The notes beneath the pieces are model-generated. The model had not been told where the DNA came from and ran no database searches. It was given only the letters and a program-made list of their open reading frames with translations. A program made the translations under genes and the position numbers. Positions 7,084 through 15,158 of a DNA stretch of 64,000 bases are shown here, in pieces; the stretch's first letter is position 1, and every line of letters begins with the position of its first letter. The stretch is from positions 1 to 64,000 of the forward strand of contig JAEDCY010000005.1 of assembly GCA_016293915.1 (NCBI GenBank), read 5' to 3'. The DNA comes from Treponema sp. (GTDB lineage Bacteria > Spirochaetota > Spirochaetia > Treponematales > Treponemataceae).

Positions 7084-7901
7084 AAATAGGAATTCTCTAT
7101 ATCTGCACAGGAAATTACACTGTATTTTGGGAAGATTTCTACGAATCATTTTCAAAATACTTTTGTACGAATTCAGAAATCCATTATTTTGTTTTCAGTG
7201 ATAAAGAGATGGATTTTACTGGAAAAAAGAATGTGCATTTCAACAAGATTCAGAATCAACCATGGCCTTTGATAACACTTCTTAGATTTCAAACTTTTTT
7301 AGCTGTCGAAGAACAGTTAAAAGAATGTGATTATCTAGTTTTCTTTAATAGTAATTTGAACTGTGTTTCTAACATTTCTGAAGAAGACTTCTTGCCTTCG
7401 AAAGATGAAAAACTTCTTTTTTATCATCATGGTGGGTATATCTATACAAAAAAAATATTTCATCCATATGAGCGAAATAAAAAATCTACTGCATATATAC
7501 CGTATTCGTGTGGAGGCACTTATATAGGTGGAGGAATTATTGGTGGTGAGACAATTCCATTCCTGGATATGTGCCGAACCTTAAAACAAAATATTGAAAC
7601 TGATTTAAAACAGAATTATATTGCACGTTGGCACGATGAATCTCATATAAATCATTTCTTGTGCACTCTTGATAAGTATAAACTGTTACATCCAGGTTAC
7701 TGTTATCCCGTAGGTTTTGACTTACCGTTTGAAAAGAAAATTGTAGGTGTAAGTAAGCAGGATAAATTTGATGTTAAAAGTTTTAAGTCTGTAACTAAGA
7801 AATTAAGCTTCTGGCAAAAAGTTTACAGAAGACTTGATAATTCTATTCTGCCTTATTTAAGACTGTTAGTTTCAGTTTTGAAGGGGGAGAAAATAAAATG
7901 A
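7080..7901 (+). CDS. GT6 family glycosyltransferase (ABO blood-group transferase-like)
   Basis: 273 residues. MKIGILYICTGNY, then WPLITLLRFQTFL, GGTYIGGGIIGGET and WHDESHINHFL (residues 184-194) are hallmarks of GT6, the family of the human ABO transferases and of Bacteroides ovatus BoGT6a. In place of the animal DXD metal site it has NSN (residues 90-92, in FFNSNLN), the substitution described for metal-independent bacterial GT6 enzymes. The family adds alpha-1,3-linked GalNAc or Gal, commonly to a galactose that carries alpha-1,2-fucose. The ATGA overlap with the GT11 gene couples the two. No signal or membrane segment; it should work in the cytoplasm. Confidence 0.88.
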   Translation: MKIGILYICTGNYTVFWEDFYESFSKYFCTNSEIHYFVFSDKEMDFTGKKNVHFNKIQNQPWPLITLLRFQTFLAVEEQLKECDYLVFFNSNLNCVSNISEEDFLPSKDEKLLFYHHGGYIYTKKIFHPYERNKKSTAYIPYSCGGTYIGGGIIGGETIPFLDMCRTLKQNIETDLKQNYIARWHDESHINHFLCTLDKYKLLHPGYCYPVGFDLPFEKKIVGVSKQDKFDVKSFKSVTKKLSFWQKVYRRLDNSILPYLRLLVSVLKGEKIK

Positions 7902-8845
7902 TAGAGAACGCACCTCTTGTATCGGTGATTATACCTGTTTACAATGCTGAAAAATATGTAGAACAGGCTGTCCGTTCCATAATGAAGCAGACTTACCAGA
8001 ATCTTGAAATCCTTATTACCGATGACTGCTCTACGGACTCCAGCTTTGAGATTTTAAAGAAGCTGGCAGAAGAAGATTTCCGCATAAAACTATTTACAAA
8101 CGAACATAATCAGAAAATCGTACGAACGCTGAATACTTTGGTGGAACGTGCAAAAGGTAAATATATTGCCCGAATGGATGCAGACGATATTTCTTTGCAA
8201 AAGCGAATTGAAAAGCAAGTCTGTTTTATGGAGGCGCATCCGGACATTGCTATTTGTGGGACGAATGCCTGGCATATTGATGAAAAGGGAAAGCGAAGAG
8301 GAAAGTCGACACTTCCTCTTCGTTTTGAAGACTGCAAAATCTTTATGAAATATTTTTCTCCGTTTTATCATCCTTCAATTATGGCAAAAAGTGAAATATT
8401 GAAAGCAAATCCATATTTAGAATCTTTCTTATATGCAGAAGATTACGAATTATGGGTTCGATTGATTTTTAGACAGAGTTACAAATGTGAAAATTTAAAA
8501 GAAAGACTTTTTAAATATCGCATTTTCAAAAAGCAAACTTCGAATATTAACAGTAAAAAGCAAATTGATTCGGTTGAAAAAATATTGACAGAATATCATC
8601 TTGTGAATGAAGTAATCGAACATTTGTCTGTATTTTTTTCTGGTCATACAACTGATAAAAATGCAGAACATAAATATATAAAGTCAGTCTTGATTGAAAT
8701 TTCACAGTATCCGTTTTTAATAAAAATTAAAGTTTGTGAAAAAATATTAGTATATATGCTTCGAACGAATAGTTTTGCCCTTCGGTTATTTATGAATCCT
8801 ATGATTTTGCTGTCGTATGTATTTCACCTGCTGAGGATACTTTGA
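7898..8845 (+). CDS. Glycosyltransferase family 2
   Basis: 315 residues. VSVIIPVYNAEKYVEQAVRS and ITDDCSTDSS form the GT-A donor site; YIARMDADDISL is the DXD metal-binding motif; LYAEDYELWVRL is the catalytic ED region. The C-terminal 60 residues include a hydrophobic stretch that could associate with the membrane. It is a clear paralogue of the GT2 at 10001 (same NEHNQ/NEVNS and ARMDADDIS/VRMDGDDIS blocks). ATGA overlaps join it to both neighbours. Donor and acceptor are unknown. Confidence 0.9.
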   Translation: MIENAPLVSVIIPVYNAEKYVEQAVRSIMKQTYQNLEILITDDCSTDSSFEILKKLAEEDFRIKLFTNEHNQKIVRTLNTLVERAKGKYIARMDADDISLQKRIEKQVCFMEAHPDIAICGTNAWHIDEKGKRRGKSTLPLRFEDCKIFMKYFSPFYHPSIMAKSEILKANPYLESFLYAEDYELWVRLIFRQSYKCENLKERLFKYRIFKKQTSNINSKKQIDSVEKILTEYHLVNEVIEHLSVFFSGHTTDKNAEHKYIKSVLIEISQYPFLIKIKVCEKILVYMLRTNSFALRLFMNPMILLSYVFHLLRIL

Positions 8846-10113
8846 TGAGGCGAACATATTTGAACTGTGATATTTCGATTGTTGCTCTTGTTTTTTTTGT
8901 TGGGGTGAGTTCTGCTTATTTAACCTCTGTAACGCATTTTTCTCCTTATTATTTTGGATTATTATTATTGATTGTCAATTCTTTTATTTTGGTAATACAT
9001 AATTCAAAAATGCAGAATGATAGTGTTTCTAAGGCATTGTTAATGCTCATTAGTGTTATAACTGTATTTTTGATTTTCAATATCTGCTTTACAAAAACAT
9101 TTGGCAAACTGTTCAGTATTTTATTTTTGTTGCTCATAAATCAAATGAGTACACTTATTGTATATGAAATGTGCTTTTTGTGTTCAAAAAAGGTTGATGC
9201 AGAAGTGTATATAAAAAATGCAGTTAATTTATATTTTTGGATTGAAATATTTATTGGAATTGCTGATATTTTTTATCGTTTTGCTAAAAGAACGTATTCC
9301 TATGCAGGTTTACAGTATTTTTACAATTTCAAAACTTCAATAATGTTTGAAGACAGCAACTGGAACGGTTTTATCTATATGATTTCATTTGCGTTCTTTT
9401 TGTATCTTTATGATAATTATCGGATTATTGGAAAATGGCATTTAAGAATTCTATTCTTCTATTGCATTTTGTCTTTATCAAGGGCAGCCGTTTTTTCTTC
9501 CATTCTGGTTATTATTTATTCAAGATTTATCAAGCTCTCTGATAAAAAAAAGAAAATATATGTACTTTTTCTGATTCTTTTCTCAATTTTTATTTTGCCA
9601 TTTATGTTTTTTTATGTAAGTCATGATGACAGTTTTAATACGAAAATTGTAATTATAAAAGGCTTACTATACTACATTTCTCATACACCGATTGATAAGT
9701 TGCTGATTGGATTCGGTTCTGGATTTGCTACGAGCGAATATTCTCTTCCTTATTTGAATTATGCTTGGGTTCAGGGACATCTGTATGTTGTGATAAAAAT
9801 AATGGACATAGGCTTGCTGGGACTGTTTCTTGACTTTCTTTACTTTATTGCACTTATAAAAAAGTCAAATGGAAAATTCTTGTATATGCTGCTTCCTTTT
9901 TTTGTTTGCGGTTTATCTATGTGTCCAACGAACCTTTCTTATATGTATGTCTTTTCAGGAGTTCTTTTATATTTAGAAAACCATAAACGAGGGATGCAAT
10001 ATGGATTTAATCAGCGTGATAATGCCGACTTACAATGTCGAGTCGTATGTGGCAGAAGCAATCGAGTCGATCTTAAATCAATCATATTCAAATATAGAAT
10101 TTGTGATTGTTGA
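8842..10113 (+). CDS. O-antigen polymerase-like membrane protein (Wzy candidate)
   Basis: 423 residues, strongly hydrophobic with about 10-11 membrane segments and little charge. SLSRAAVFSSILVIIYSRF followed by a long periplasmic-looking loop with LLIGFGSGF and WVQGHLYVVIKIMDIGLLGL resembles the Wzy/WaaL ligase-polymerase superfamily (G-x-G-x-G and H in the large loop). It would join repeat units exported by the Wzx at 3153. The last 38 codons overlap the next gene by 113 bp in another frame; that tail (after NHKRGMQYGF) is polar and not membrane-like, suggesting that the original stop was lost by a frameshift or point change. Confidence 0.8.
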   Translation: MMRRTYLNCDISIVALVFFVGVSSAYLTSVTHFSPYYFGLLLLIVNSFILVIHNSKMQNDSVSKALLMLISVITVFLIFNICFTKTFGKLFSILFLLLINQMSTLIVYEMCFLCSKKVDAEVYIKNAVNLYFWIEIFIGIADIFYRFAKRTYSYAGLQYFYNFKTSIMFEDSNWNGFIYMISFAFFLYLYDNYRIIGKWHLRILFFYCILSLSRAAVFSSILVIIYSRFIKLSDKKKKIYVLFLILFSIFILPFMFFYVSHDDSFNTKIVIIKGLLYYISHTPIDKLLIGFGSGFATSEYSLPYLNYAWVQGHLYVVIKIMDIGLLGLFLDFLYFIALIKKSNGKFLYMLLPFFVCGLSMCPTNLSYMYVFSGVLLYLENHKRGMQYGFNQRDNADLQCRVVCGRSNRVDLKSIIFKYRICDC

Positions 10114-10942
10114 CGACTGCTCTACAGACAGAACTTTTGAAATCTGCAAAAGATACGCAGAAAAAGATTCAAGGATAAAATTGTTTCGTAATGAAGTGAA
10201 TTCAAAGATTGAGTTTTCTCTTAATCGTGCGCTTGAAAATACGACAGGAAAATATATTGTCAGAATGGATGGCGATGATATTTCTGACAGATTCCGCCTT
10301 GAAAAAATGAAAAATTTTCTGGATATAAATCCTGATATAAAGCTCGTCGGAACAAGTGCAATTACTATAAACGCAGAAGGAAATGAAATTGGCAGAACAA
10401 CTTTTTTAAGCGATTTCTCCTTGATAAAAAAAACAAGCCTTTTAAAAACTCCTGTCGTTCATATTTGGATGACTTATAAGACAATGTATGATGAATTACA
10501 TGGTTATCGCAAATTGTTTGCTTCTGAAGATTACGATTTTGTTCTTCGGCTTATGAGTAAAGGCTACAAATGCACGAATATGTCTGAATATTTCGGGTAC
10601 AAAATCCGCGTGAACCGAGCCGGAAACTCTGCTTCGACCTACGGGGTAAAAAAATTGAAAAGCCGTTGGTATACAGCAAAGCTATATCATGAGCGGGAAA
10701 AAACAGGGGAAGATTCCTATTCTTTGCATAATTGTGAGCGGTTTATAAAAACTTCAAGGATTGCGGAAAAGGTTTACTTGTTTTCAAACAAGTGCCTTTA
10801 TAAAGCTATTGAATGTAAAGTCCTCAAACATTATTTTGCAATGCTATTTTATCTTCTACTATCGCTTGTGTCTCTGTATCAAATTGCTTATTTATATGAA
10901 ACTTTAAAATACAAAAGGATTGTAAGGAGAGGTATGAAATGA
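10001..10942 (+). CDS. Glycosyltransferase family 2
   Basis: 313 residues. The start at 10001 (MDLISVIMPTYNVESYVAEA) is the normal GT2 N-terminus, and GAGGG at 9989-9993 precedes it, so it is well supported although it lies inside the 3' end of the Wzy reading frame. FVIVDDCSTDRT, YIVRMDGDDISD (metal site) and LFASEDYDFVLRLMSKGY (catalytic region) are intact. A hydrophobic segment near residues 285-305 (LFYLLLSLVSLYQIAYLY) may anchor it to the membrane. Paralogue of the GT2 at 7898. Confidence 0.9.
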   Translation: MDLISVIMPTYNVESYVAEAIESILNQSYSNIEFVIVDDCSTDRTFEICKRYAEKDSRIKLFRNEVNSKIEFSLNRALENTTGKYIVRMDGDDISDRFRLEKMKNFLDINPDIKLVGTSAITINAEGNEIGRTTFLSDFSLIKKTSLLKTPVVHIWMTYKTMYDELHGYRKLFASEDYDFVLRLMSKGYKCTNMSEYFGYKIRVNRAGNSASTYGVKKLKSRWYTAKLYHEREKTGEDSYSLHNCERFIKTSRIAEKVYLFSNKCLYKAIECKVLKHYFAMLFYLLLSLVSLYQIAYLYETLKYKRIVRRGMK

Positions 10943-12006
10943 AAATCGCATTTATATTGCCGTCATTGGCAAATCGTGGACCGATAATTTTTACTCAATA
11001 TCTTCTATCTGAACTTATAAAATCTGATATTGAAATTGAAGTATTTTACTTTGATGATAGTCAAAAAAACACTCTTGATTTAGGAGTAAAGACTACAAAA
11101 ATCAATTTTAGCAAGCGTTTTGATTTTTCTGATTTTGACATTGTTCATACAACTATGGCTAGACCAGATATATATGCCTCTCGTTTCGTGCCAAAAGAAA
11201 AATGGGTATGCTCGATGCATAATTATCTTCGTGAAGATATGCGTATGTTGTATAATCCTTTTAAGGCAATCGCTATCATTTTTTTGTGGAAAACAGCATT
11301 GAAAAAATGCAGGAATATTATTACTTCGTCAACTCAGATGACAGAATACTATCAGCATCTTTTTGGAAAGAAAATTAATTATTCGATGATTCCCTATGGA
11401 ATTTATGAAAAAGGATATTCCGAAATCGAAAAAAATGATTTATCTGTCATCTCAGAGTTTAAGAAACGGGGTTTAACAATAATTGGTTCTGTCGGGCTTC
11501 TTATTCCGAGAAAAGGATTTTCGCAATTATTTGAAATCCTCAAAAAATATGATGATACCGCTCTTGTCATAATCGGTGAAGGAAAAGAGCGGTTCGAACT
11601 TGAAAAAATTGCAAGAGAAAATAATCTTTCGGACAGATTTTTTCTTCCAGGTTTTAGAAATAATTCTCATAACTATTATCAATATTTTGATATATATGCA
11701 CATGTCTCTTATTCAGAAGGTTTTGGACTTGCTATGCTTGAAGCAATGTCAAAGAAATTGCCTGTCATTTGTTCCGATTTGCCGATTTACAAAGATTTCT
11801 TTACTAAAGATGATGTAGCTTTATTTGAAACAGGAAATTCATCTTCTTTAATTTCTGTATATAAAGAAATTAAAGAAGATAGAAAAAAATATAGTGAGGT
11901 GTCGTATCAATTATTTAGGGAACAGTTTGATGCTCGTGTTATGGCAAGTCGACATATTGAATTATATCAAAAACTCGTAAAAGATTTTTCTGAGGAGAAC
12001 AACTGA
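10939..12006 (+). CDS. Glycosyltransferase family 4 (GT-B, group 1)
   Basis: 355 residues. The N-terminal acceptor domain starts MKIAFILPSLANRGPIIF; the C-terminal donor domain shows GSVGLLIPRKGFSQL, LVIIGEGKERFELEKIA and FFLPGFRNN, then the E-x7-E type motif SYSEGFGLAMLEAMSKKLPVI. This is a retaining GT-B enzyme using a nucleotide sugar. ATGA overlap with the previous gene; the last intact gene of the operon, with the next start (12008) a truncated GT2. Confidence 0.9.
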   Translation: MKIAFILPSLANRGPIIFTQYLLSELIKSDIEIEVFYFDDSQKNTLDLGVKTTKINFSKRFDFSDFDIVHTTMARPDIYASRFVPKEKWVCSMHNYLREDMRMLYNPFKAIAIIFLWKTALKKCRNIITSSTQMTEYYQHLFGKKINYSMIPYGIYEKGYSEIEKNDLSVISEFKKRGLTIIGSVGLLIPRKGFSQLFEILKKYDDTALVIIGEGKERFELEKIARENNLSDRFFLPGFRNNSHNYYQYFDIYAHVSYSEGFGLAMLEAMSKKLPVICSDLPIYKDFFTKDDVALFETGNSSSLISVYKEIKEDRKKYSEVSYQLFREQFDARVMASRHIELYQKLVKDFSEENN

Positions 12007-12007
12007 A

Positions 12008-12265
12008 ATGCTAACCGCTAGTATAGTGCTGTACAACACGCCGAGAGCACAGATTGACGCTATTATACAGCGGGTATGCTGCTCAAGCTGCGTGCAGGAT
12101 AATATATCACTTCTTCTTGATAATATTGATTCATTTAGCCGCGCTGTTAATGATGCGCAATGCCACAAAGAAGAAAAAATCAAGAGTTTACAAGCACATA
12201 TAAAAAAAGATTTTTTAGAAGAAAAAATGTTTTCTGAATATGAAAAACTGTATCAAAAACTCTGA
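12008..12265 (+). pseudogene. Truncated GT2 5' end fused to unrelated sequence
   Basis: The first 29 codons (MLTASIVLYNTPRAQIDAII, then RVCCSSCV) match the N-terminus of the GT2 at 2318 (MKLTASVVLFNTPRSQIELL), including spacing from the preceding gene. After about 12094 the similarity stops and the frame continues with a charged helical tail (DNIDSFSRAVNDAQCHKEEK to YEKLYQKL) that is not glycosyltransferase-like. Most likely a deletion removed the body of a terminal glycosyltransferase and joined its start to the end of another gene. Confidence 0.65.
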
Positions 12266-12317
12266 TAATCACTGCAAAAAGATATGATGTAAAAGAGAAG
12301 TGTTAGTTTTCTTTCTC

Positions 12318-12752
12318 CAGCAAATATTATTATGCTGATATGGGATTGCGCAATATACGCCTTAATTATCACCAGATAGATACAGGGCATATCGTAAGAA
12401 ATTGTCCTCTACCGGGAGATAGCAACAGACTTCAAGAACGTCCCGGTTTATATCAGACTAACAATCCTGCCTTAGGCTTTGATTATGTTCATGTACTTCC
12501 TTCAATTCCGATGCCCCATAATTTACAGATAGTAATCTTATTAACTGGAAAAAGCCTTATGCTGATATTGTAAAGGGAATTACAGATTATCAGGGGCTGA
12601 AAGACAATCATGAAAGTTTAACCAAAGGTGGACATCACGGAGCATATAACAGCCTTCTTGAAATTGCAAAGGCAGAAGGATTAGAAGTTATTGAAACAAC
12701 AAGACTTTATTATGTATTAAAAATGAAGGATGTACTTGGCAAAGATTTATAA
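12318..12752 (+). pseudogene. Mosaic of gene fragments (DUF4143-type ATPase piece plus unknown)
   Basis: The first part reads KYYYADMGLRNIRLNYHQID, closely resembling the conserved KYYFxDxGLRNARLxF(R)Q block of AAA/DUF4143 ATPases, but without that gene's ATPase half. The frame continues as VRNCPLPGDSNRLQERPGLY to about 12573; another frame then carries INWKKPYADIVKGITDYQGL and ends KMKDVLGKDL at 12752. No complete gene can be assembled. With the preceding truncated GT2 it forms an erosion scar at the operon end. Apart from the parE promoter nothing else is seen between 12266 and 12823. Confidence 0.55.
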
Positions 12753-12759
12753 CGCCCTC

Positions 12760-12788
12760 TTGACTTTCCACTAATCTCATAATAAAAT
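12760..12788 (+). promoter_or_regulatory. Promoter of parE
   Basis: TTGACT (12760-12765) and TAAAAT (12783-12788) are 17 nt apart, 36 nt upstream of the parE start, which has its own ribosome-binding site. Confidence 0.6.
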
Positions 12789-12823
12789 TCTACTATTATA
12801 ATAATCATTTTTGGGTGGGAAAA

Positions 12824-15058
12824 ATGTCAGATAAATCTTCTAAAACGCCTTCTAAAGGAGGGCTTCAGGCTCGTATTGCCGCTATGCAGGCAGCAGAAAA
12901 AGAAAAAGCTGCAAAAACAACTGCTTCAAAAACGACTCCGGCAAAAAAAACTGCTGCAGCTGCTAAGACATCTGCAAAACCGACAGCCAAAGCTACAACA
13001 AAAACAGCTTCAAAAGCAGCCTCATCAAAAACTGCTGCAGCAAAAACTGTAAAAGCCACAACAGTAAAATCTGCATCAAAATCAACAGCCGTAAAGACTG
13101 CTGCAAAACCAGCTGCTCCTGCAAAAACGGCAGCTTCTACAAAACCTGCTGCAAAATCAGTTTCTGCTAAAACATCTGCCAAGGCCGCTCCGGCAAAGAA
13201 AGCTTCTGCAGCAAATACAACTTCTGCAGTTTACGACGAAGATTCAATCCAGCATCTTGAAGGTCTTGAGCATATCCGTCTGCGCCCTGGTATGTACATC
13301 GGTTCCCTCGGCGACGGTTCAAACGAAAACGACGGTATCTACATTCTTCTCAAGGAAGGAATCGATAACTCTGTCGACGAGTTCTCTCAGGGCTTTGGTA
13401 AAAAAATTGATATTGAAATAAAAGACGGCCGTGTAAAAATCCGTGACTATGGACGCGGTATTCCTCTTGGAAAACTTGAGGACTGTGTTTCTAACGTAAA
13501 CACCGGTGCCAAGTACAACAACAGCGTTTTCAAGCAGGCAATCGGTATGAACGGTGTAGGTATTAAAGCTACCAACGCTCTTTCTTCTTACTTCCGTGCC
13601 GCTTCAATCCGCGAAGGAAAAATGGCCGTAGTTGAGTTCGCAAAAGGCGAAAAACTCAGCGGCAAAACTGGCAATGCAAAACCGGGCGTTCCAAACGGCA
13701 CTTATCTTGAGTTCGAGCCTGATACAGAGCTTTTTGGAAAATACAACTTCAATATGGAGTACGTTGAAAAACGACTCTGGAATTATGCATATCTTAATCC
13801 GGGACTCATGCTAAAATGTAACGGTCAGGAATATATCAGTCAGAATGGTATTCAAGATTTGCTCGAGCATGAGATGGATGGAAAAGCTCTTTATAAAATC
13901 TTCAGCTATAAGGGTGAAAATCTTGAGTTTGTTTTGACTCACACTAATAGTCTTGATAAATTTGTTTATTCTTTCGTAAATGGTCAGAGTACAGAGGATG
14001 GTGGTACCCACGTTACTTCCTTCCTTGATGGTGTTACAAAGGGCGTAAATTCCTTCTTTAAGAAAGAGTATGATGAAAAGGATGTTTGCGGCGGACTTAT
14101 CTGTGCCCTCAAAATCGGCCTCGATAATCCTATGTTTACCAGCCAGACAAAGAATAAGCTTGGTAACGTAGAAATCCGTGCTCCAATCATTAAGGAAGTT
14201 CAGACAGCAGTTGATGACTGGCTTCGTCACAATCCTGATGTAGCCGGTGCCCTTGAAGATAAAATCATCAAAAACCAGAAGGCCCGCAACGAAATCAACA
14301 GCGTAACCGAAAAACAGATTCGCGAGGCAGAAAAGTCTGTCATGCTCAAAATTCAGAAGCTTAAGGATTGCCGCTATCATCTGCAGGATGGAGAGAAGGG
14401 CGCAAACTCTATGATTTTCATTACCGAGGGAGATTCTGCGACAGGTTCTATGGTAGGAAGCCGCGATGTTTCTTATCAGGCAATTTTCAGTTTGAAGGGT
14501 AAACCTGAAAATATGTACGGCCGCAAAAAGTCTGCTCTTTTCGAAAATGAAGAATTAAAGAACCTTACTTTCAGTCTTGGTGTTCAGAAAGATATTGAAG
14601 GCCTGCGTTATAATAAAATCATCATCGCAACCGATGCCGATAACGACGGCTTCCATATCAGAAATCTTGTAATGACTTATCTCCTTCTTTTCTTTGAAGA
14701 GCTGGTATTGACGGGTCACGTTTATATTCTTGAAACTCCGCTTTTCCGCGTACGCAACAAGACAAAAACTGTTTACTGCTATTCAGAAGAAAGCCGCGAT
14801 AAAGAAGTTGCCAAAATGGGAAAATCTGTAGAAGTTACCCGATTCAAGGGACTTGGAGAAATCAACCCGAGCGAGTTCGGCCAGTTTATCTTCCCTCGTA
14901 AAGAAGGCGAGAGTGAAGACAAGGGAATGCACCTTACTCAGGTTTCTATACAGTCTCTTAAGAATGTACCTCAGGTACTTAAGTTCTACATGGGTAACAA
15001 CACACCTGAACGTAGAGATTTCATTGTACATAATCTTGCTAAGGAAATTGATGCATAG
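12824..15058 (+). CDS. parE: DNA topoisomerase IV subunit B-like, with lysine/alanine-rich N-terminal tail
   Basis: 744 residues from the ATG at 12824, chosen because GGGTGGG ends 4-5 nt before it; a GTG at 12815 is in frame but lies in that site. Residues 142 onward are a type IIA topoisomerase B subunit: HIRLRPGMYIGS, the ATPase E-x-x-DNSVDEF, DYGRGIP, GMNGVGIKATNALS, then the TOPRIM motifs FITEGDSATG and IIIATDADNDG. SLKGKPENMYG favours ParE over GyrB. Residues 1 to about 140 are a low-complexity AKT/AAK-rich stretch like histone H1 or AlgP tails, absent from ordinary ParE; it would be strongly cationic and could bind DNA. No parC is adjacent. Own promoter and terminator. Confidence 0.92.
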   Translation: MSDKSSKTPSKGGLQARIAAMQAAEKEKAAKTTASKTTPAKKTAAAAKTSAKPTAKATTKTASKAASSKTAAAKTVKATTVKSASKSTAVKTAAKPAAPAKTAASTKPAAKSVSAKTSAKAAPAKKASAANTTSAVYDEDSIQHLEGLEHIRLRPGMYIGSLGDGSNENDGIYILLKEGIDNSVDEFSQGFGKKIDIEIKDGRVKIRDYGRGIPLGKLEDCVSNVNTGAKYNNSVFKQAIGMNGVGIKATNALSSYFRAASIREGKMAVVEFAKGEKLSGKTGNAKPGVPNGTYLEFEPDTELFGKYNFNMEYVEKRLWNYAYLNPGLMLKCNGQEYISQNGIQDLLEHEMDGKALYKIFSYKGENLEFVLTHTNSLDKFVYSFVNGQSTEDGGTHVTSFLDGVTKGVNSFFKKEYDEKDVCGGLICALKIGLDNPMFTSQTKNKLGNVEIRAPIIKEVQTAVDDWLRHNPDVAGALEDKIIKNQKARNEINSVTEKQIREAEKSVMLKIQKLKDCRYHLQDGEKGANSMIFITEGDSATGSMVGSRDVSYQAIFSLKGKPENMYGRKKSALFENEELKNLTFSLGVQKDIEGLRYNKIIIATDADNDGFHIRNLVMTYLLLFFEELVLTGHVYILETPLFRVRNKTKTVYCYSEESRDKEVAKMGKSVEVTRFKGLGEINPSEFGQFIFPRKEGESEDKGMHLTQVSIQSLKNVPQVLKFYMGNNTPERRDFIVHNLAKEIDA

Positions 15059-15110
15059 TGCGCGTGGGCGCACTAGATAATATAAAATGTATATCTAGTT
15101 TCTTTTTTTT
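15056..15110 (+). terminator. Terminator after parE
   Basis: A GC-rich hairpin TAGTGCGC-GTGG-GCGCACTA (15056-15075) overlaps the parE stop. An AT-rich stem CTAGATA/TATCTAG (15073-15079 with 15092-15098) follows and is trailed by TTTCTTTTTTTT (15099-15110). The second structure is the classic intrinsic terminator; the two are mutually exclusive at 15073-15075. Confidence 0.75.
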
Positions 15111-15158
15111 ATTTCTGTTATACTATTTCTTTCTTAATATAACGTTTCGAGGTACTTT

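Noticed and set aside
12865..13182. Antisense frame of 105 alanine/valine-rich codons opposite the parE tail
   Set aside because: It is the complement of the repetitive Lys/Ala tail; no start signal or family resemblance.
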